From Rotaria socialis (lineage: Eukaryota > Rotifera > Eurotatoria > Philodinida > Philodinidae): a stretch of 64,000 bases of DNA. The notes under the pieces were generated by a model that did not search any database, was not told the origin of the DNA, and saw only the letters and a list, made by a program, of their open reading frames with translations. Position 1 is the first letter of the stretch, and the number at the start of each line of letters is the position of its first letter. The DNA lies in assembly GCA_905331475.1 (NCBI GenBank), contig CAJNYU010003583.1, forward strand, positions 1-64,000, written 5' to 3'. A program made the translations under genes and the position numbers. Shown here piece after piece: positions 10,662 to 23,900 of the stretch.

Positions 10662-12785
10662 GTTCATTTGAGAGCAGTCATTCTGCTCCGCAATGTTCAA
10701 CATCGCGAAATAGGATGTATTATCTGCTCTAGTAGATCAATGCCGATAGGCTAAAATAAAGAATTAGCATTTTGTTTTGTCTAAGCATACGTCAGATGTG
10801 AAAAGTATAGTGAAACATGAAGATGTCATAGCTATAATTTGAATTTATACTTGTTCCAATTTAATAAAATTTTCTTTTGTATCGATCATATGAATTTCGA
10901 GAAAATCTTCCTATCATGTGTAACGATAAATGTAAACATCTAAAGTATCTGATATATTATTTTTTATCTTTTATTTGATAATAGAGAAATTTAAATGAAC
11001 TATTGTATTAGTTAAAAAGTATTGTAAAACAATGTATATTCATTCTAGTCGAATTATGTTCTTTTCAATTGAGTATATAAGGTCAATTACGAGAAGTCAA
11101 TAAAAAGATTTAATGGTAAAATGCAAGTAGCAATTTTAGAAATATACTGAAGTTGTTTCTTGATAACTTCACAAGATTGAAACATGTTAATTAAGATTCA
11201 AAAGATCGAAATAGAAACATCTTCAGATAGTGAATACTATCAGAAAGCTAAGAAGAAATTCAATGATAGGGAACGTTTCATAATCGTAAAACTATAATGT
11301 AGCGCAATATTTACAATAATCTATAGATGAATTATTAGACTTGTTTATTGATACAGTAGGACTACTATGAGAACACGAAGCAAAACGTGTGTACTTCGTG
11401 CTACTAATTTTCATACTAATTCAAAGATGTTGATATTTTCCCCATTATCTCCTTTTTCATTATGCAAATAGATAAGTTAAGCCAACTAAATTTTAATAAT
11501 TATGATTGTTAAAATGTGATTCTCTAATGATCAATATGTTCTTCTCTCTTTTTTGATGATATATTGATTTTATTCAGTAACTGTTCAAGCTCTCAACTCT
11601 GATGATTTTTTTCAACAATCAAATATAAAAATATTTGTAAACATATCACAGTCGAAATTAGCATCTACTAATAGAAAATGCTAGATTAAAAGAGATGTTG
11701 ATGATCAGGAAAGAAATCTTCATGTAGAACTTTGCTGACCATTGAAATTATCTTCGTCAATGTCAATTTCGATGGATTGTTCTGAAAACGATGCTTCTCC
11801 TTCTCGGTGGATTTGTTGAGGTTGTGCTTTTTGTTCTGCTTCTTTTTTTAATTAATAATTGTTGGATATGCATCAACGTCTGTGGCATACCACCAAAATC
11901 GACCATGACTTTGATAAACATTGAGCTATACTACCAGACATATTCATTTCTGATCGTAGTTTTTGAAAACTATTTGATTTAATATCTGGTTGAAATCGAT
12001 CGATCATATAGCTTTGCAATTCAAGAGAAACTCTATGATCGTATCATTTCACCAGCGCATTCGGACAAAAAGCAGTTACATATAGGTATACGTTGAACAT
12101 CTGCGCGTTCATTTAATTAGAGCCAAGCTCGTATCTTGTAGCCAGATGGCGATAAATAAAACGAAGGCGAATGTATTGGTAGTCGTTTTTCTGCTTGAGT
12201 ATTCACTAGCAATTCATTTCTTCATCTTTTACCCTGTTTCAGTATTCCGTGACAGTTACAATTCGTGCTTAGAAAATGTTTCATCGAATGTAGAAAGAAT
12301 TATTGAAATATATCCGTATTTTAGAAAGTTATTGCAGTTGACTTGTAGGTTTCAAGTCACATTTTGAAGCCTTCGGAGCAGGACTGTCCATCGTCACTTA
12401 GAATATGCCGTGACTAGCTGTAAAAAAAACTACCACGCTACCGCCACAGTAGTATTGAAAAACAATTTGATTTTAAAGACTGCGGTTGGTTAAAACTAGA
12501 ACCGCTGCTGTTAATCAATCAGATTTGCTAAGTCTTAGTCTCAAATATATGAAAACTGGGATTATATAAATTCATGAATTTTCGAAATCTCTTCTTAAAA
12601 TAATGTCGTAACTCCATGGACATCTCTGTTTTGTAGTTAGCCGACAAGGATACTCTTGAGGTTTTGTTGGTATCATAATATCTTATACATTATTGAGAAG
12701 TAATTTTATTTAAATATCAACTATTATCACAACAATGCACATATTTAATGGAAACAAAAAACCTTGACAATACAATGATCGTATT
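10662..12785. other. Non-coding stretch
   Basis: About 2.1 kb without a recognisable gene. A 73-codon plus-strand frame at 12146-12367 starts with a hydrophobic stretch but has no homology I recognise and no supporting context. Confidence 0.35.
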
Positions 12786-14445
12786 TTATTGCAAAGGCGC
12801 AGGAATAGTAATTGCCATTGTTTCTACGTCACATACTTGAAATTCACCCCATGGAGAAAGTTTACTTGAATTAAAAGCAATATATCGAAAAGAATGAAAA
12901 CCAGTATTAAATTCAGTAGAATTGAAGACAATCTTATATTGCTGTATATTCGATGTCAAGTTTTGGTTTCTGATCGTGATTCCATTAAATGATCGATAAG
13001 CTATCCACCAGACACTATCGAATGATAAATTTAGATCAAGACTATTTTGTAATTCTTGTCCATGCGCGACAGTAATTGAAAACGACAGATTTGTTGGAAT
13101 GTAGAGAAAGTCAATAGCAAAGAATTCACCTCGATGCACATCATTTCTTCCAGGTCGCCAACAAGTTTTCGGATCATTATCAACTGCATTCAAAGTCGTG
13201 TGAGATAAGAAAAACGAAACGTTCGTTCCTTTTGGTAGATTATTTCGTGAACCTCTTTCAAAATCTTTTGAAATACTAAATGGAATCCGTTCGATATCCA
13301 TCGGAAGAATATTGGTAAAAAATATAAATTTATCTTTACCACCAGACGACTTAATGTAGTTCGGGAAACGACGATTTTGTCGACGGGAAAATTCCAAATG
13401 GCTTACATCTTTTGATTGATTATAACGAAGATTACGTTCGAGAATACGTATAGCTAAAATCGAACTTTGATATTGATAGTTGAAGAAACTTGATGTCGAT
13501 GAAAAGGATACACCAGCATTACTTGCAGGCAAATGACGAATGTCCATATTGAATTGTGATGGAATATCATTGAGCCAAATAGAAAAAAATACATCGCTGA
13601 AATGCATCAAATCTATTGAAGCGAGTAATTTTATTATTCCTTTGTATTTATGATGTCTAAAACTTTTACTTACTACTGTTATTTTTCAAATGCATTTGTA
13701 AATATTGGAGATGGCGTTGAGCGTATTCGCGTAAGAAAATGCTTCCACAACCAATCCATGAAAAACCACTATGCAAATCGATTTCTCTGTCGAAATAGGT
13801 CCACATTAAATTTGTATAGAAAGTATATGGATCGGTAGCAGAATGTAACACATATGGATCAGCTCTAAAATCAGCTACGAGACTTTTCAAATAGGATGAT
13901 GCATCCCAATCATCATCAACATAGAAACAAGCCATTGTTTTTGCTTCAACGCATGCACGATATTTGGCTTCATCTTTGAGATTCTCTTTTGAATTAATTA
14001 TACGAACAGACTCTAATGAATGATTATAGTTTTGAAATAGAGATTTTTCAAGATTAATCTGTGGATTATTATTCCAAATGATAATTTCTTTGAACAGATT
14101 AGAATGAAGTAAATAATCTACAACGATTTTGGTACCGTCTGATCGTTTCCAATGAAGTACAATAGCAGTTAAATCATAGTTTTGTCGGAGTTCAACTTCA
14201 CGATTTTCGGCCTGAATAAGTTCGAAATCGTTGAAACCAATGTTAATTTGATTACCATAATTATATCGAATATTTGTGCTCACAGATTCGGTTTCAATAA
14301 AAGGTGAAGTAAATTCAAATTTTGATAAATAAAGACGTATTTGTATTATAAATACTAAGAACATTGAGAAGGTCAATACAATAGTGTATTGGGTTCGCAT
14401 CGTTGGTTGATACTTAAATATAGATGTGCATCTCATAGTACCCAA
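12786..14445 (-). CDS. Type II membrane GT-A glycosyltransferase, exostosin/GT64-like
   Basis: Two exons: 14445-13674 and 13612-12786, joined by a 61-bp intron (GTAAGT donor, phase 1), giving 532 aa. Residues about 18-40 form a hydrophobic signal anchor, so a Golgi-lumen enzyme is expected; a second Met at residue 16 is an equally good start. The region LTAIVLHWKRSDG...KEIIIWNNNP followed by FYVDDDW (residues about 174-180) resembles the nucleotide-sugar binding fold and DXD metal site of exostosin-type GT-A enzymes. A region with WIGCGSIFLREY follows. The C-terminal part (about 370-530) contains AVDNDPKTCWRPGRNDVHRG and ends FQVCDVE, resembling a discoidin/F5-8C-like beta domain. The sugar donor and acceptor are unknown. 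A truncated paralogue lies directly upstream at 14960-15509. Confidence 0.75.
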
Positions 14446-14939
14446 CGTCAGAATAACTGCTTTTCCTGGATAATCAGATAGCAGTAAAGTATCTGAAGGC
14501 GATATGTCACAATAATTTTGATCAAGACTAAATTAATCTGAATAAGAAGAATATTACTTTGTTGGCCTATGACTTAAAAATTTCTTACTTATTCTTCAAT
14601 TCTCCTCGTACAAATAGTGCAAAATTCAATATCAGTTCCGCAGCTTTCTATTACTACCCATTATATAGGTCGACGAAAACATAATTTTATATCGTTGTAC
14701 TTGTATGCTAAGATGCAATAAACTATCTTAGAATATTTTAATCTGTATAGCCACATTTACTTCTTTTAGCCCTTTCAGTGCCTTTTTTTATTTCGTATTC
14801 ATTGAGATCAAGATCTCAAGCATTCGAATATAGAGTTATACTATGCATGAAGAATCATTGAATATTATATTTTAGGTAATGAGGATGTTTGAGTGGAGGA
14901 TTTAAGCTCGGTGAAATTTGTTGGCTTGCTATTGGTTGA
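14446..14939. other. Spacer between the two glycosyltransferase copies
   Basis: About 500 bp separating the complete gene from its truncated upstream paralogue. Nothing recognised. Confidence 0.35.
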
Positions 14940-14959
14940 TTACGCACTAAAGGAACTAN

Positions 14960-15509
14960 CATATGGAGCAGCGCTAAAATCAGCTACGAGACTTTTCAAA
15001 TAGGATGATGCATCCCAATCATCATCCACATAGAAACAAGCCATTGTTTTTGCTTCAACGCATGCACGATATTTAGCTTGATCTTTGAGATTCTCTTTTG
15101 AATTAATTATACGAATAGACTCTAATGAATGATTATAGTTTTGAAATAGAGATTTTTCAAGATTAATTTGTGGATTATTATTCCAAATGATAATTTCTTT
15201 GAACAGATTAGAATGAAGTAAATAATCTACAACGATTTTGGTACTGTCTGATCGCTTCCAATGAAGTACAATTGCAGTTAAATCATACTTTTGTTGGAGT
15301 TCAACTTCACGATTTTTGGCCTGAATAAGTTCGAAATCACTGAAACCGATATTGATTTGGTCTCCATAATTATATCCTATATTTTTGTTCATAGATTCTT
15401 CGAGCATAGATTGCGACATTTGTTTGATATTTGGAAAATAAGGGCGTAATTGAACTAGAAATGGTAGTGATAATAAGCAGGACAATAATATTGTAGATAT
15501 TCCTTGCAT
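14960..15509 (-). pseudogene. Truncated paralogue of the neighbouring glycosyltransferase
   Basis: The frame from 15509 encodes a hydrophobic N-terminal anchor that differs from the downstream gene. About 135 residues then follow that are nearly identical to it, from YNYGDQINIGF through FYVDDDWDASSYLKSLVADF. Homology stops exactly at the N at 14959; beyond it no further domain sequence is found. The piece thus has the DXD site but lacks the second half of the catalytic region and the whole C-terminal domain. It is either a truncated tandem duplicate or an allelic or paralogous contig joined here by assembly. The diverged anchor argues for a real separate copy; the N argues that its truncation may be artificial. 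Confidence 0.7.
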
Positions 15510-18500
15510 TTAGGAAGTGTAATTAGGAATAAATTCAGATACGATATTGATTGAAACACAGTAGTTTTATTTTTGAAATAAAGTAGATCACAATCTGAAT
15601 AATATCACTTATTGATCTGCCATTCACTAATCATTTGGTTGTTTTTCAAATTTAATTCTAAAAAGTACTATGTTTAATTCTTACACATATAACAACGGTC
15701 TTCTAAGTGAACGTATGTTTTTTTCAATCAGAATTCGACGTTTGAAGAATGCTTGTAAAGTCGTAATATGAGAGAAATAAAAGAACTAAAACGTCGGAGC
15801 ATACGTGACATTTTTAATGTAGCTAAGTTTTCGAATGAAGTTCGCTTTTGGCGGGGAAAATTTATATGTTACAGATATCAGTTGCTTCAATTATACGATC
15901 ATCTTTATATCTGCGCAAAAATTGAATTCAGAAACCGAACGTTGATTAACATGCAAAAGTATCCTATATAAATCACTCTGCTTATAAGAACCTTCGATTT
16001 TCTCACTGTATTAATATAATTGAGAAAGAAACGTTGATACGATCATTTTAAAATGTTTATTAACCGTCTTAATAGTGCTGCTCGTTCCTTGCTTGTCTTT
16101 CACTAGACTAACAAAAAAACCTAATATATTAGAAATCCAGCTTGATGTAAACAATCGATAGAAAAACGTAAGTAAAATATTATCGGTTTGGTTCGACTCG
16201 CTCGAATTCGAATACATTTACGTTGCCTATTGCAGAATGAATAATTCCGATGAAAAGAATATGTCAAGCAGTGAATGAAAAGGCTACGATAGTAGAATCG
16301 ACGTACACTATGTAAAAGATAAAAGTGATACTATCATACAAATATTGCACGATGAAGTTAATATTTGACCTTCACGAATTCGAGATTCGGCAGAAATGAG
16401 AAAGAATCAAACGAAAAACTATATATCGCAGAGACTGAGGGATTACAATAACCTTTGAAGAACTTGAAATATTTTTCGCTTTCACGCATTACCTGTCTAT
16501 TCATCTAGTCAAAGAGAAATACGAGAAAATTTCCATCATCTGAATAAATATAATGATCTCTTAAGAGTAATATAGAAAGTAAATATATCTTTATATGTTA
16601 ATCACTGTTATTCAATCAGAGTGGTTGGTTCAGTATCGAATGACAAAAGAACGCAATTTATTTTTGTTACATCACTATTGGGCCTGTTTCTTTAAAAATA
16701 CTGTTGACTTTAATTGCGTTCATCCTCCTTGTTTTTTGTGTTCTGTTCGATGCTATAGACTCGTTATCGCCTCCAATATACCTTAAAAATCAGAAATAGT
16801 AAAAATTCGTTGTAATTTATCTGATCATCGTTAGTATTTTGCGTTCATTATAGCCTGTAGATCGATTCGAAATATTCAGAAGCTTTTGGAACAGAATTCA
16901 AAACGAATGGTTCATGAATTCGTATATTCAGTTGAAATATATTTAAATAAACGATACGATTATTATTATGTGTCTTTATTTAAAATACGGTGGTGCGATG
17001 AAAAATTCTTAAGAATTTTTTAAATAAACTTTAATTGCACAGATCTAATGGAATTTGCTGCTTATATAATCAAAAGACGACGTTTGTGAAAGGTAAATTG
17101 CAGGAGAAAATTTATATGAAAAAGACAGCCTCTCAAGAATATGTAATATATTACTTGGAAATTCGATATCATTACAGATGAAAATCAGAACAATAAAATT
17201 ATAATATTTTAGTGACAATCGACCTCTCGACATTTATTTGCTTTAGAAGCAACCATAGTATCAAATGATTGCAACTGTTTATTGAGACAACAATTAAAAG
17301 CCTATCGAATTACATCTTAAACTAGTTTAACTGAACAAGGAGCCAAATCTTCAGGCAAGTTTATAAGTTTAGATAGATTGTAAATTGGCAACAACTGTTG
17401 ATTACACCAATATATTTATCTGTTATATAATCTGATAAATTTACTCTCGTTAAACCGTTTTCTTTTAAAAAGCCGTATCGAAGCTCTGCTCAATACAATA
17501 GTAAATATTTTTTGATTGTGTCATAATAATCTATAATCAAAGGCTAATATTTGAACGCCAACGTGGTTCATGTATTGCGTGTAAAGGATCAGAATGAAAT
17601 GTGACATGATGTTGTCGACAGTGCTGTCATAGATGATATCACAACCGGTACATTTACTTACCCGTGATACCATCAAACAAGGTAGTCACAGGCTATACGA
17701 TAGTGTAGTTGATGTCGTATCTAAATTGTCTGATGATGTTCTTTCGTCATAACTAAGTTAATACAGCCTTGAAAATACTGTTCACGTGACACGACAACAA
17801 AATTATATACTCATCAGATGTTGTCTCCGTCTGATTTCCGAATTTTATTTTTTTTTATATGGAAATTTTGATATATATTTTAAAAAATCATAATTGTTTA
17901 AATATTCATACTAGGTACACACGATTTAGTACGTCTTATTGACATATCTTAGTTCTATCCAGATGCAAAAGCGATGTTCATATTTGGCAATATACTACAA
18001 GAAGCAAAGCATTTAAGGTAGATGTTCGATTCACCACATGCAATTATTGATGATGGTACCTGAAAGATAAAATAAAATGAAAATTCAGATTTTTCTTTAC
18101 CTGAGTGGTTCATCATTAACATTAGCACTGTGATCAAGTTCCTGTTTGATTTCGACATGTGATGAAATATAATACGATTTCATGACCCTGTTTCAAAATT
18201 CGTTTGAATGCAACAAATCAGCTGCCGCAAAAATTTAATCATTACGCAAGTTAACATTTCTTTAAGAGAACTCCAAAAGAAAGCAATCAACGGCGCCAAG
18301 AATAGCGTATTTTAGTTAGAATGAAAGAGTCGAAAAAAGGTAAACTTTGAAAAATTCATGGCTTTAACTCAACCGATTGTATGAAAAAATAACTATTGTT
18401 GTGTCTCGATTTAAATTGAACAAATATATACATTGTATTTTTTGTAAGAGTTAATTTATTAAGTAACATTGCAAAGAAAGATCTCGGCTGTGGTTAGAAA

Positions 18501-19649
18501 AATATCAGAACTACTTAGCTACAATGTTCCATTTTAGAAAAGAGTCAACCAATCAATAGGACGACTGCTAACTGATCATTATAACTATACGTTGAGGGCT
18601 GAGAGTACCCGACTCAAGATGTTATCGCTAGTCTCAGGACTAAAACTAGAAAGTTATTCTATGTCATACTAATAAAAGATAAGCAGGAGAGAAGATGAGT
18701 CATAAATGACTCATTGATGACACATGTACGATAAATTCGAAGAGAGTAGTAACAGAAGAATATTGTTAAAGGGCAGAGATATCCCATTGAAATCATTGAC
18801 TAACGTTGCACCTAGCACAACTATTTCGACAGTAAGCACAAAAAAATGTAGAATAAGGAAATAAAATTTCATTTTTTTGATACATTTACTGTTGAAAGTA
18901 CCACGAATAGCAATTACTTTTTTTTATCAAGCCGAAACAACTAAGGAGCTTATTTAAGTTGAAGCACACATTAAGATAGGGCGACGATGCTAAATTTATT
19001 TCGAGAAAGATTATGTAATGCTTTGTAAGAATACCCTCAAATATTGTCAAATTTACCTCGATTTGAGAAATAAACAGGTAGGGCATTTTAAACTACTCTT
19101 CTAAGAATGAATACTTATTTTGCTGCATACGAGCCAAGTCGTTTTTCATTTTTATTATTAGAAGTAGCTAAAAGCATCGAGACCGGTTACATAAACGAAT
19201 AAATAAATCTTTGATTAGAAAACATGACTATCAACATACAATTTTTTCATGAGCTATTTGTTTTATCAATACAATGTACCCATTTGCATCAATTTTTTTC
19301 TGTTATATTTTTCGATTGATGGCTTGGTTGTTTACTAATTACAATAGATTCGAAAGATTATTTTTGGAAAAACATTTCATTCACTATGTAGAAAGAAAAA
19401 CTCATTCATTTAATTGACGACTGTTTTTTATCTTTTTATCATTGATAATTAGTATGATTAATGTTTTGCAATGAAGGGCGAAATTCCTGCATACTTGTTT
19501 TTTTAATCTAAATATCTGTATATTCAGCATGCGAAAGGCAATTAACGAAAAGCAACTACAATTTTGTATAATGGTGATGTATACAGCGAAAGTCTGCGAC
19601 ACGAAATCTCATGGATGGACAATTTTTCATTGTCACTTGATTGTAGCTC
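15510..19649. other. Non-coding stretch
   Basis: About 4.1 kb of AT-rich sequence with short unsupported frames. A minus-strand frame at 17955-18158 contains plausible splice signals, but splicing yields only a product of about 28 residues, so it is not called. No RNA gene seen. Confidence 0.35.
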
Positions 19650-20069
19650 TCATTGCCGACGATGCATTTGAGGAGTTGCTAATGCGAGATGAGGTAATTG
19701 CTTATGCAATTGTAGTTGTTCTTGATGACGTGGCAGTGCCGGCGTGTGAAAATGTGCTCGTTGATGAGGTGCTTTGTTTTGATCAACAAACATCGGCGTG
19801 TGAAAATGTGCTCGTTGATGAGGTGCTTTGTTTTGATCAACAAACATCGGCGATGGTGGAGGGCGATGATGGGCAGAAGGTGGTGCTAAGAGCATACCAT
19901 TCGTCGGTTCTTGATATTTCTTGTCAATAAATGCAAACATCTTTCGTTTGACATTATTAAAATGTCTTTTTGTTGAGAAACTCATACCATCGGGACCATC
20001 ACGAGGACTACGATCAGCATGAGCCGAATGCTTTTTCTTGCGATCAACATTTTTGGCAAAGGCATCCAT
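19650..20069 (-). CDS. Small basic protein with an 18-residue tandem repeat
   Basis: A single uninterrupted frame of 139 codons from ATG 20069 to TGA 19650. The N-terminal half is basic and hydrophilic (KKKHSAHADRSPRDGPDG, then a KRHFNNVKRKMFAFIDKKY block). The C-terminal half is rich in P, H and Q and holds two exact copies of MFVDQNKAPHQRAHFHTP, encoded by a 54-bp tandem duplication at about 19739-19846. It has no signal peptide or membrane segment. I do not recognise the family. The opposite strand is also open over 133 codons (19529-19930). The minus frame is preferred because it sits in a block of minus-strand genes and has a typical basic, disordered composition, but this is a judgement. 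Confidence 0.45.
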   Translation of the reverse strand: MDAFAKNVDRKKKHSAHADRSPRDGPDGMSFSTKRHFNNVKRKMFAFIDKKYQEPTNGMLLAPPSAHHRPPPSPMFVDQNKAPHQRAHFHTPMFVDQNKAPHQRAHFHTPALPRHQEQLQLHKQLPHLALATPQMHRRQ

Positions 20070-20973
20070 AGCAATTGAAGAAATATCAATTGTAACTAAT
20101 ACAATTGAGAGGGGTACGCTTGTTTATTGTATAAAATACTTGCAACTGCTTTTTGTTTTTATAGGATGCGTTGTCCCAATCGAACATGTGTATCGAGCCG
20201 TGACATATTTGATGTGCTTTTTGGTTTACTACCTACTATTACATTGAATCATACTTTCGCTCACATATGACAGTTTGCATTCTCCATTACAGAGAAAGTC
20301 ATGAAGCAGAATAGAAGAAAACCAATTGCAATATTTTCCAATTAGAATCGCTTACGTCATTCCGAGTGACTTAAATATTCAATATGATTGCCGAGGTTAA
20401 CATGGTGGAAGGTAAAACAAAGAGGCTAAAACTCTATTGCAGATGATTACAGACAAAAAATTATCTTGTCGTTTCGATTTCACAATAAACTGTATTGGCT
20501 CGTGATAGCTTAAGCAACCTACGTAAAACAAAAGACTCGAATGTGGACGCAATTACATAAAACGTCACGAGTGAATAAAAACAAATTTACTTTTTCGGCT
20601 AACGAAGAATTGCGTCTCTCAAAAGAAATGATTGCATTCTCTTTCTTGTTTTAATATTCTAGCGAAATATGATGTGATGATAGTTTTCTAATTTTGTCAG
20701 TACAAGTATAAGATCGCTGCAAATCTGCAGGACACTAGTTTTCTACTATCTACAAGATCACGTTGCATTTTATTTATGATAACAGCCATTTAGTTCACAT
20801 AATAACTATAATACAATAAACAATAACAAAAAAAAATAATAATAAAAAATTCTTTTATCAAAAAGAAAGTAACGCTTGACATCAGTATCACTTCTCCATT
20901 AATCCTATTGTACTTATATCTGTGGATTTGTTTGTTTTGTCTTGTCGTTAATTTTCCGTGTCAATCTCATCAT
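20070..20973. other. Intergenic spacer
   Basis: About 900 bp between the 3' end of the ZAP-like gene and the small repeat protein. No feature recognised. Confidence 0.35.
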
Positions 20974-23900
20974 CTAAATGAACCAAAACAAAAACGTAAA
21001 AAATTCGTTTAAACGCCTAACATTCAATAAAGTTTTGTTATTTGAAAATTTTCCCGAGATAAACAAAGAGGTGCTCGAAATGTCAGTGAAAATCTTTTGT
21101 GCGTATCGCATCACAGGATATTGACTGTTGTTAATCAATACAATACCTTTATCATGATTGCTTGAATTTTTTTTCTTTTTATTACGTTTATTTCGTTTCT
21201 TCTTATTCGTTTTGGTTACAATGGGAGAAGTTGACAGTGATGCTTGATCCTGCCCCTTGATTTGTTCTGATCGTTTTTTATTCGTCATCTTTTTCAGTGA
21301 TGTGAGTAAACGAAATTTATCTGGATTACGTTGCTTTTCAACACGAAATTGTGTGTAATCAAGAAAAGCTAATGTAAAACGACGACTTTGTATTGTAACA
21401 ACATAATCGTCACCATATAAAAGTGAACGCGGTGTATCATCGGTTTCTGTGCTTGCACTAGCTTCTTCCATTTCAGCTAATGATGTCATTAGATTTTTAG
21501 CTGCACTACGAAGGTATTCCATATCACCTTGATCATCGATGGGCTCATCAAGAAATAAGTCCTCATTATCAAAATCCGATAGTATATCATGAAAATCATC
21601 TTCACTATCTATTGTTTCATCATCACTATTTACAGATAAATCCTTGTTTGTTCCTTCGACGATCGATTCAGTTTCAGTATTGGATAAAATTGATTCGTGC
21701 TTTGAAATCGTTGATGAACAAGGTTTCTCTTTAACTGGTAACGTTAGTTCTAGAAGTGATCGATATCGAAGTGTTCGTATTGAAGTTAATTAATACAAAC
21801 CTGCTTTTTGATCGACCGGTGGAGGCGATAGAACAGGTGAAGATGGTTGACGTTTTATAGATGGCTTCATGTCTTCTATAAGAGATACTAGTTCGGTTTT
21901 ATTGATTTGATTTAATGTAGAATCAGGCCGGGTCATAGCAACGTTTCGTTCAAATTCCATATTTCGTCTTTGTAAGTAATCTTTCAAATGCTTGTCGGAA
22001 TATATATTAATATAAATTGGTGTCAACCGGATACGGCTATCAAATGTGCTATTGATTGATTGGGTGAGATCTAAAATTTAAAGCAACTATGATTCTTTAC
22101 ATCATATAGATTCAACTGAAAAAGCTAGAGGAAATTCATTGAATAGAATCGTTCTACCATATGTTGTATTATGAATTCGGTGATGCATTGACTAATCTAC
22201 ATAGATTTCAGAAGTGATCATTTTATTTTTTGCGATAAAAAGCTGCCGTGGTACTTTTTCATCGAAGTCGCTTAAATTGTTTTTTTTTATAGTCAAAGAA
22301 AAAATCAAAATTGTGCTTTCTTTCTATATGTTGATTCGTTTCGTTTGGTTGCTTTTTTGCATCAACAATCCCTCACTCATTTTTTCTTCCGCGTGAAGAA
22401 AGAAACGCATGTTCGCCATGTTGTTTGCCTTATTTGGAAAACAAAACAATTCTCTCTAGTATGGATTGTTTTGAATATCTTAATATAATTTGAATGTGTT
22501 ACGACTGAAGTACTACTTCTAAATAAGGAAATCATCTCTGATTGAAGGTGATTTTTTTTCCATAAACTTACCATCATAAGAATAGAAATGCACAAAAGAA
22601 CAATACAAATAAGTCTTTACATGAAAAACTCGTTTCCCGTTGAACATTTTGATAATATCATCCTCTGAAAACTCTTTATCATATTCGACTAATAATGTTT
22701 CTGGAAGATACAATTGAATACAATTAATCATTAGCCCATTGCATTCAGGATGACTTCGAACATTCAAAGAAATTCTAGAAAAATCTTTAAAAAGTCAAAA
22801 AGAAAAACAATTTGTTTTTAAAATCAAATATTATGACATTTTTTTTTACCAATATCTTCATTATATTCAACAATAGTTGTTTGTTTATCATTTTCATAAT
22901 ATTGAAAGTTCGCTGCCTTATACGGCATTGAAACAATATCAATATAGGAAAGAATATGGTTTGTGTCAATCGGTATGTTTGAAAAGCATACATGACGTTT
23001 GTCAATTATTGGTTGAAGACGACGTGGTGTAAAAGTAAACGATTGAAATTTTATTGGTCCATGCTGATTGACACGTTCCGCAACTGTGATACATGAAAGA
23101 ATTATTTCATTTGATTAAATTAGTTTTCTTACTGTCTGAATTTTGATAAAATACTTGTGCAACGCCTAAATGTTGATAAATTTTATGTGTCTGAATGGGA
23201 CCTCCATTGGATTTGACTTGATTACTAAAAATCACCTCGATGAAATGAGTTTGAATATCGTTTTGTGGATTCCAACATATCTGAACACCTTGGTCAGCTA
23301 GAATAAATAAATTAAATTTAGAAATTTTGCATAAAATACAATTGTCTATTCACCATTATCCAATAGAGAGCCTTAAGGGTTAATTCCTATGGAATTCTGA
23401 TCATTTTTCTGCAAGTTTAGCTTATAGAATGATTGTGTGGATATTCTGAAAACTTCAATGAAGAAAAAAACAGCATGTTCTTCCATCGAAATATTAAATT
23501 AATCATCAATCAATGCTAAAGACGAGTTTTTTTCCGGATGTTCACTAGACTGCAGGATCATGAAAAACATGATATAACTTGTTATAGTGACAATCGTAAG
23601 ATCACTATCGGCATACTGTTTTAATATTCTAGGCTAAGGAAATGTTCTCTTTCTTATTTCTACTTAAGATAATAATTATTTACTTGAGAATAGAGAAAAA
23701 AGTCGACTAGACTATTTCGATAAAACAGTACTCGAAGTAAATCTCTAATGAAACATACACTTAAAAGATACGTTTCTGTCTTATCTATAGGGTATTCCAA
23801 AAGCCCATCGCCATAAATATATTTACAACTCTTCAACAGTTATATAATTTAATGGATTGTGTATTGTGTGAATTTCAATTCAGAAAGAAAATATACTCGT

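Noticed and set aside
12146..12367. 73-codon plus-strand frame with hydrophobic start
   Set aside because: Could resemble a signal peptide, but there are no other coding indicators.
17955..18158. Possible two-exon small gene on the minus strand
   Set aside because: Splicing at the visible sites gives only about 28 residues before a stop; no recognisable peptide.
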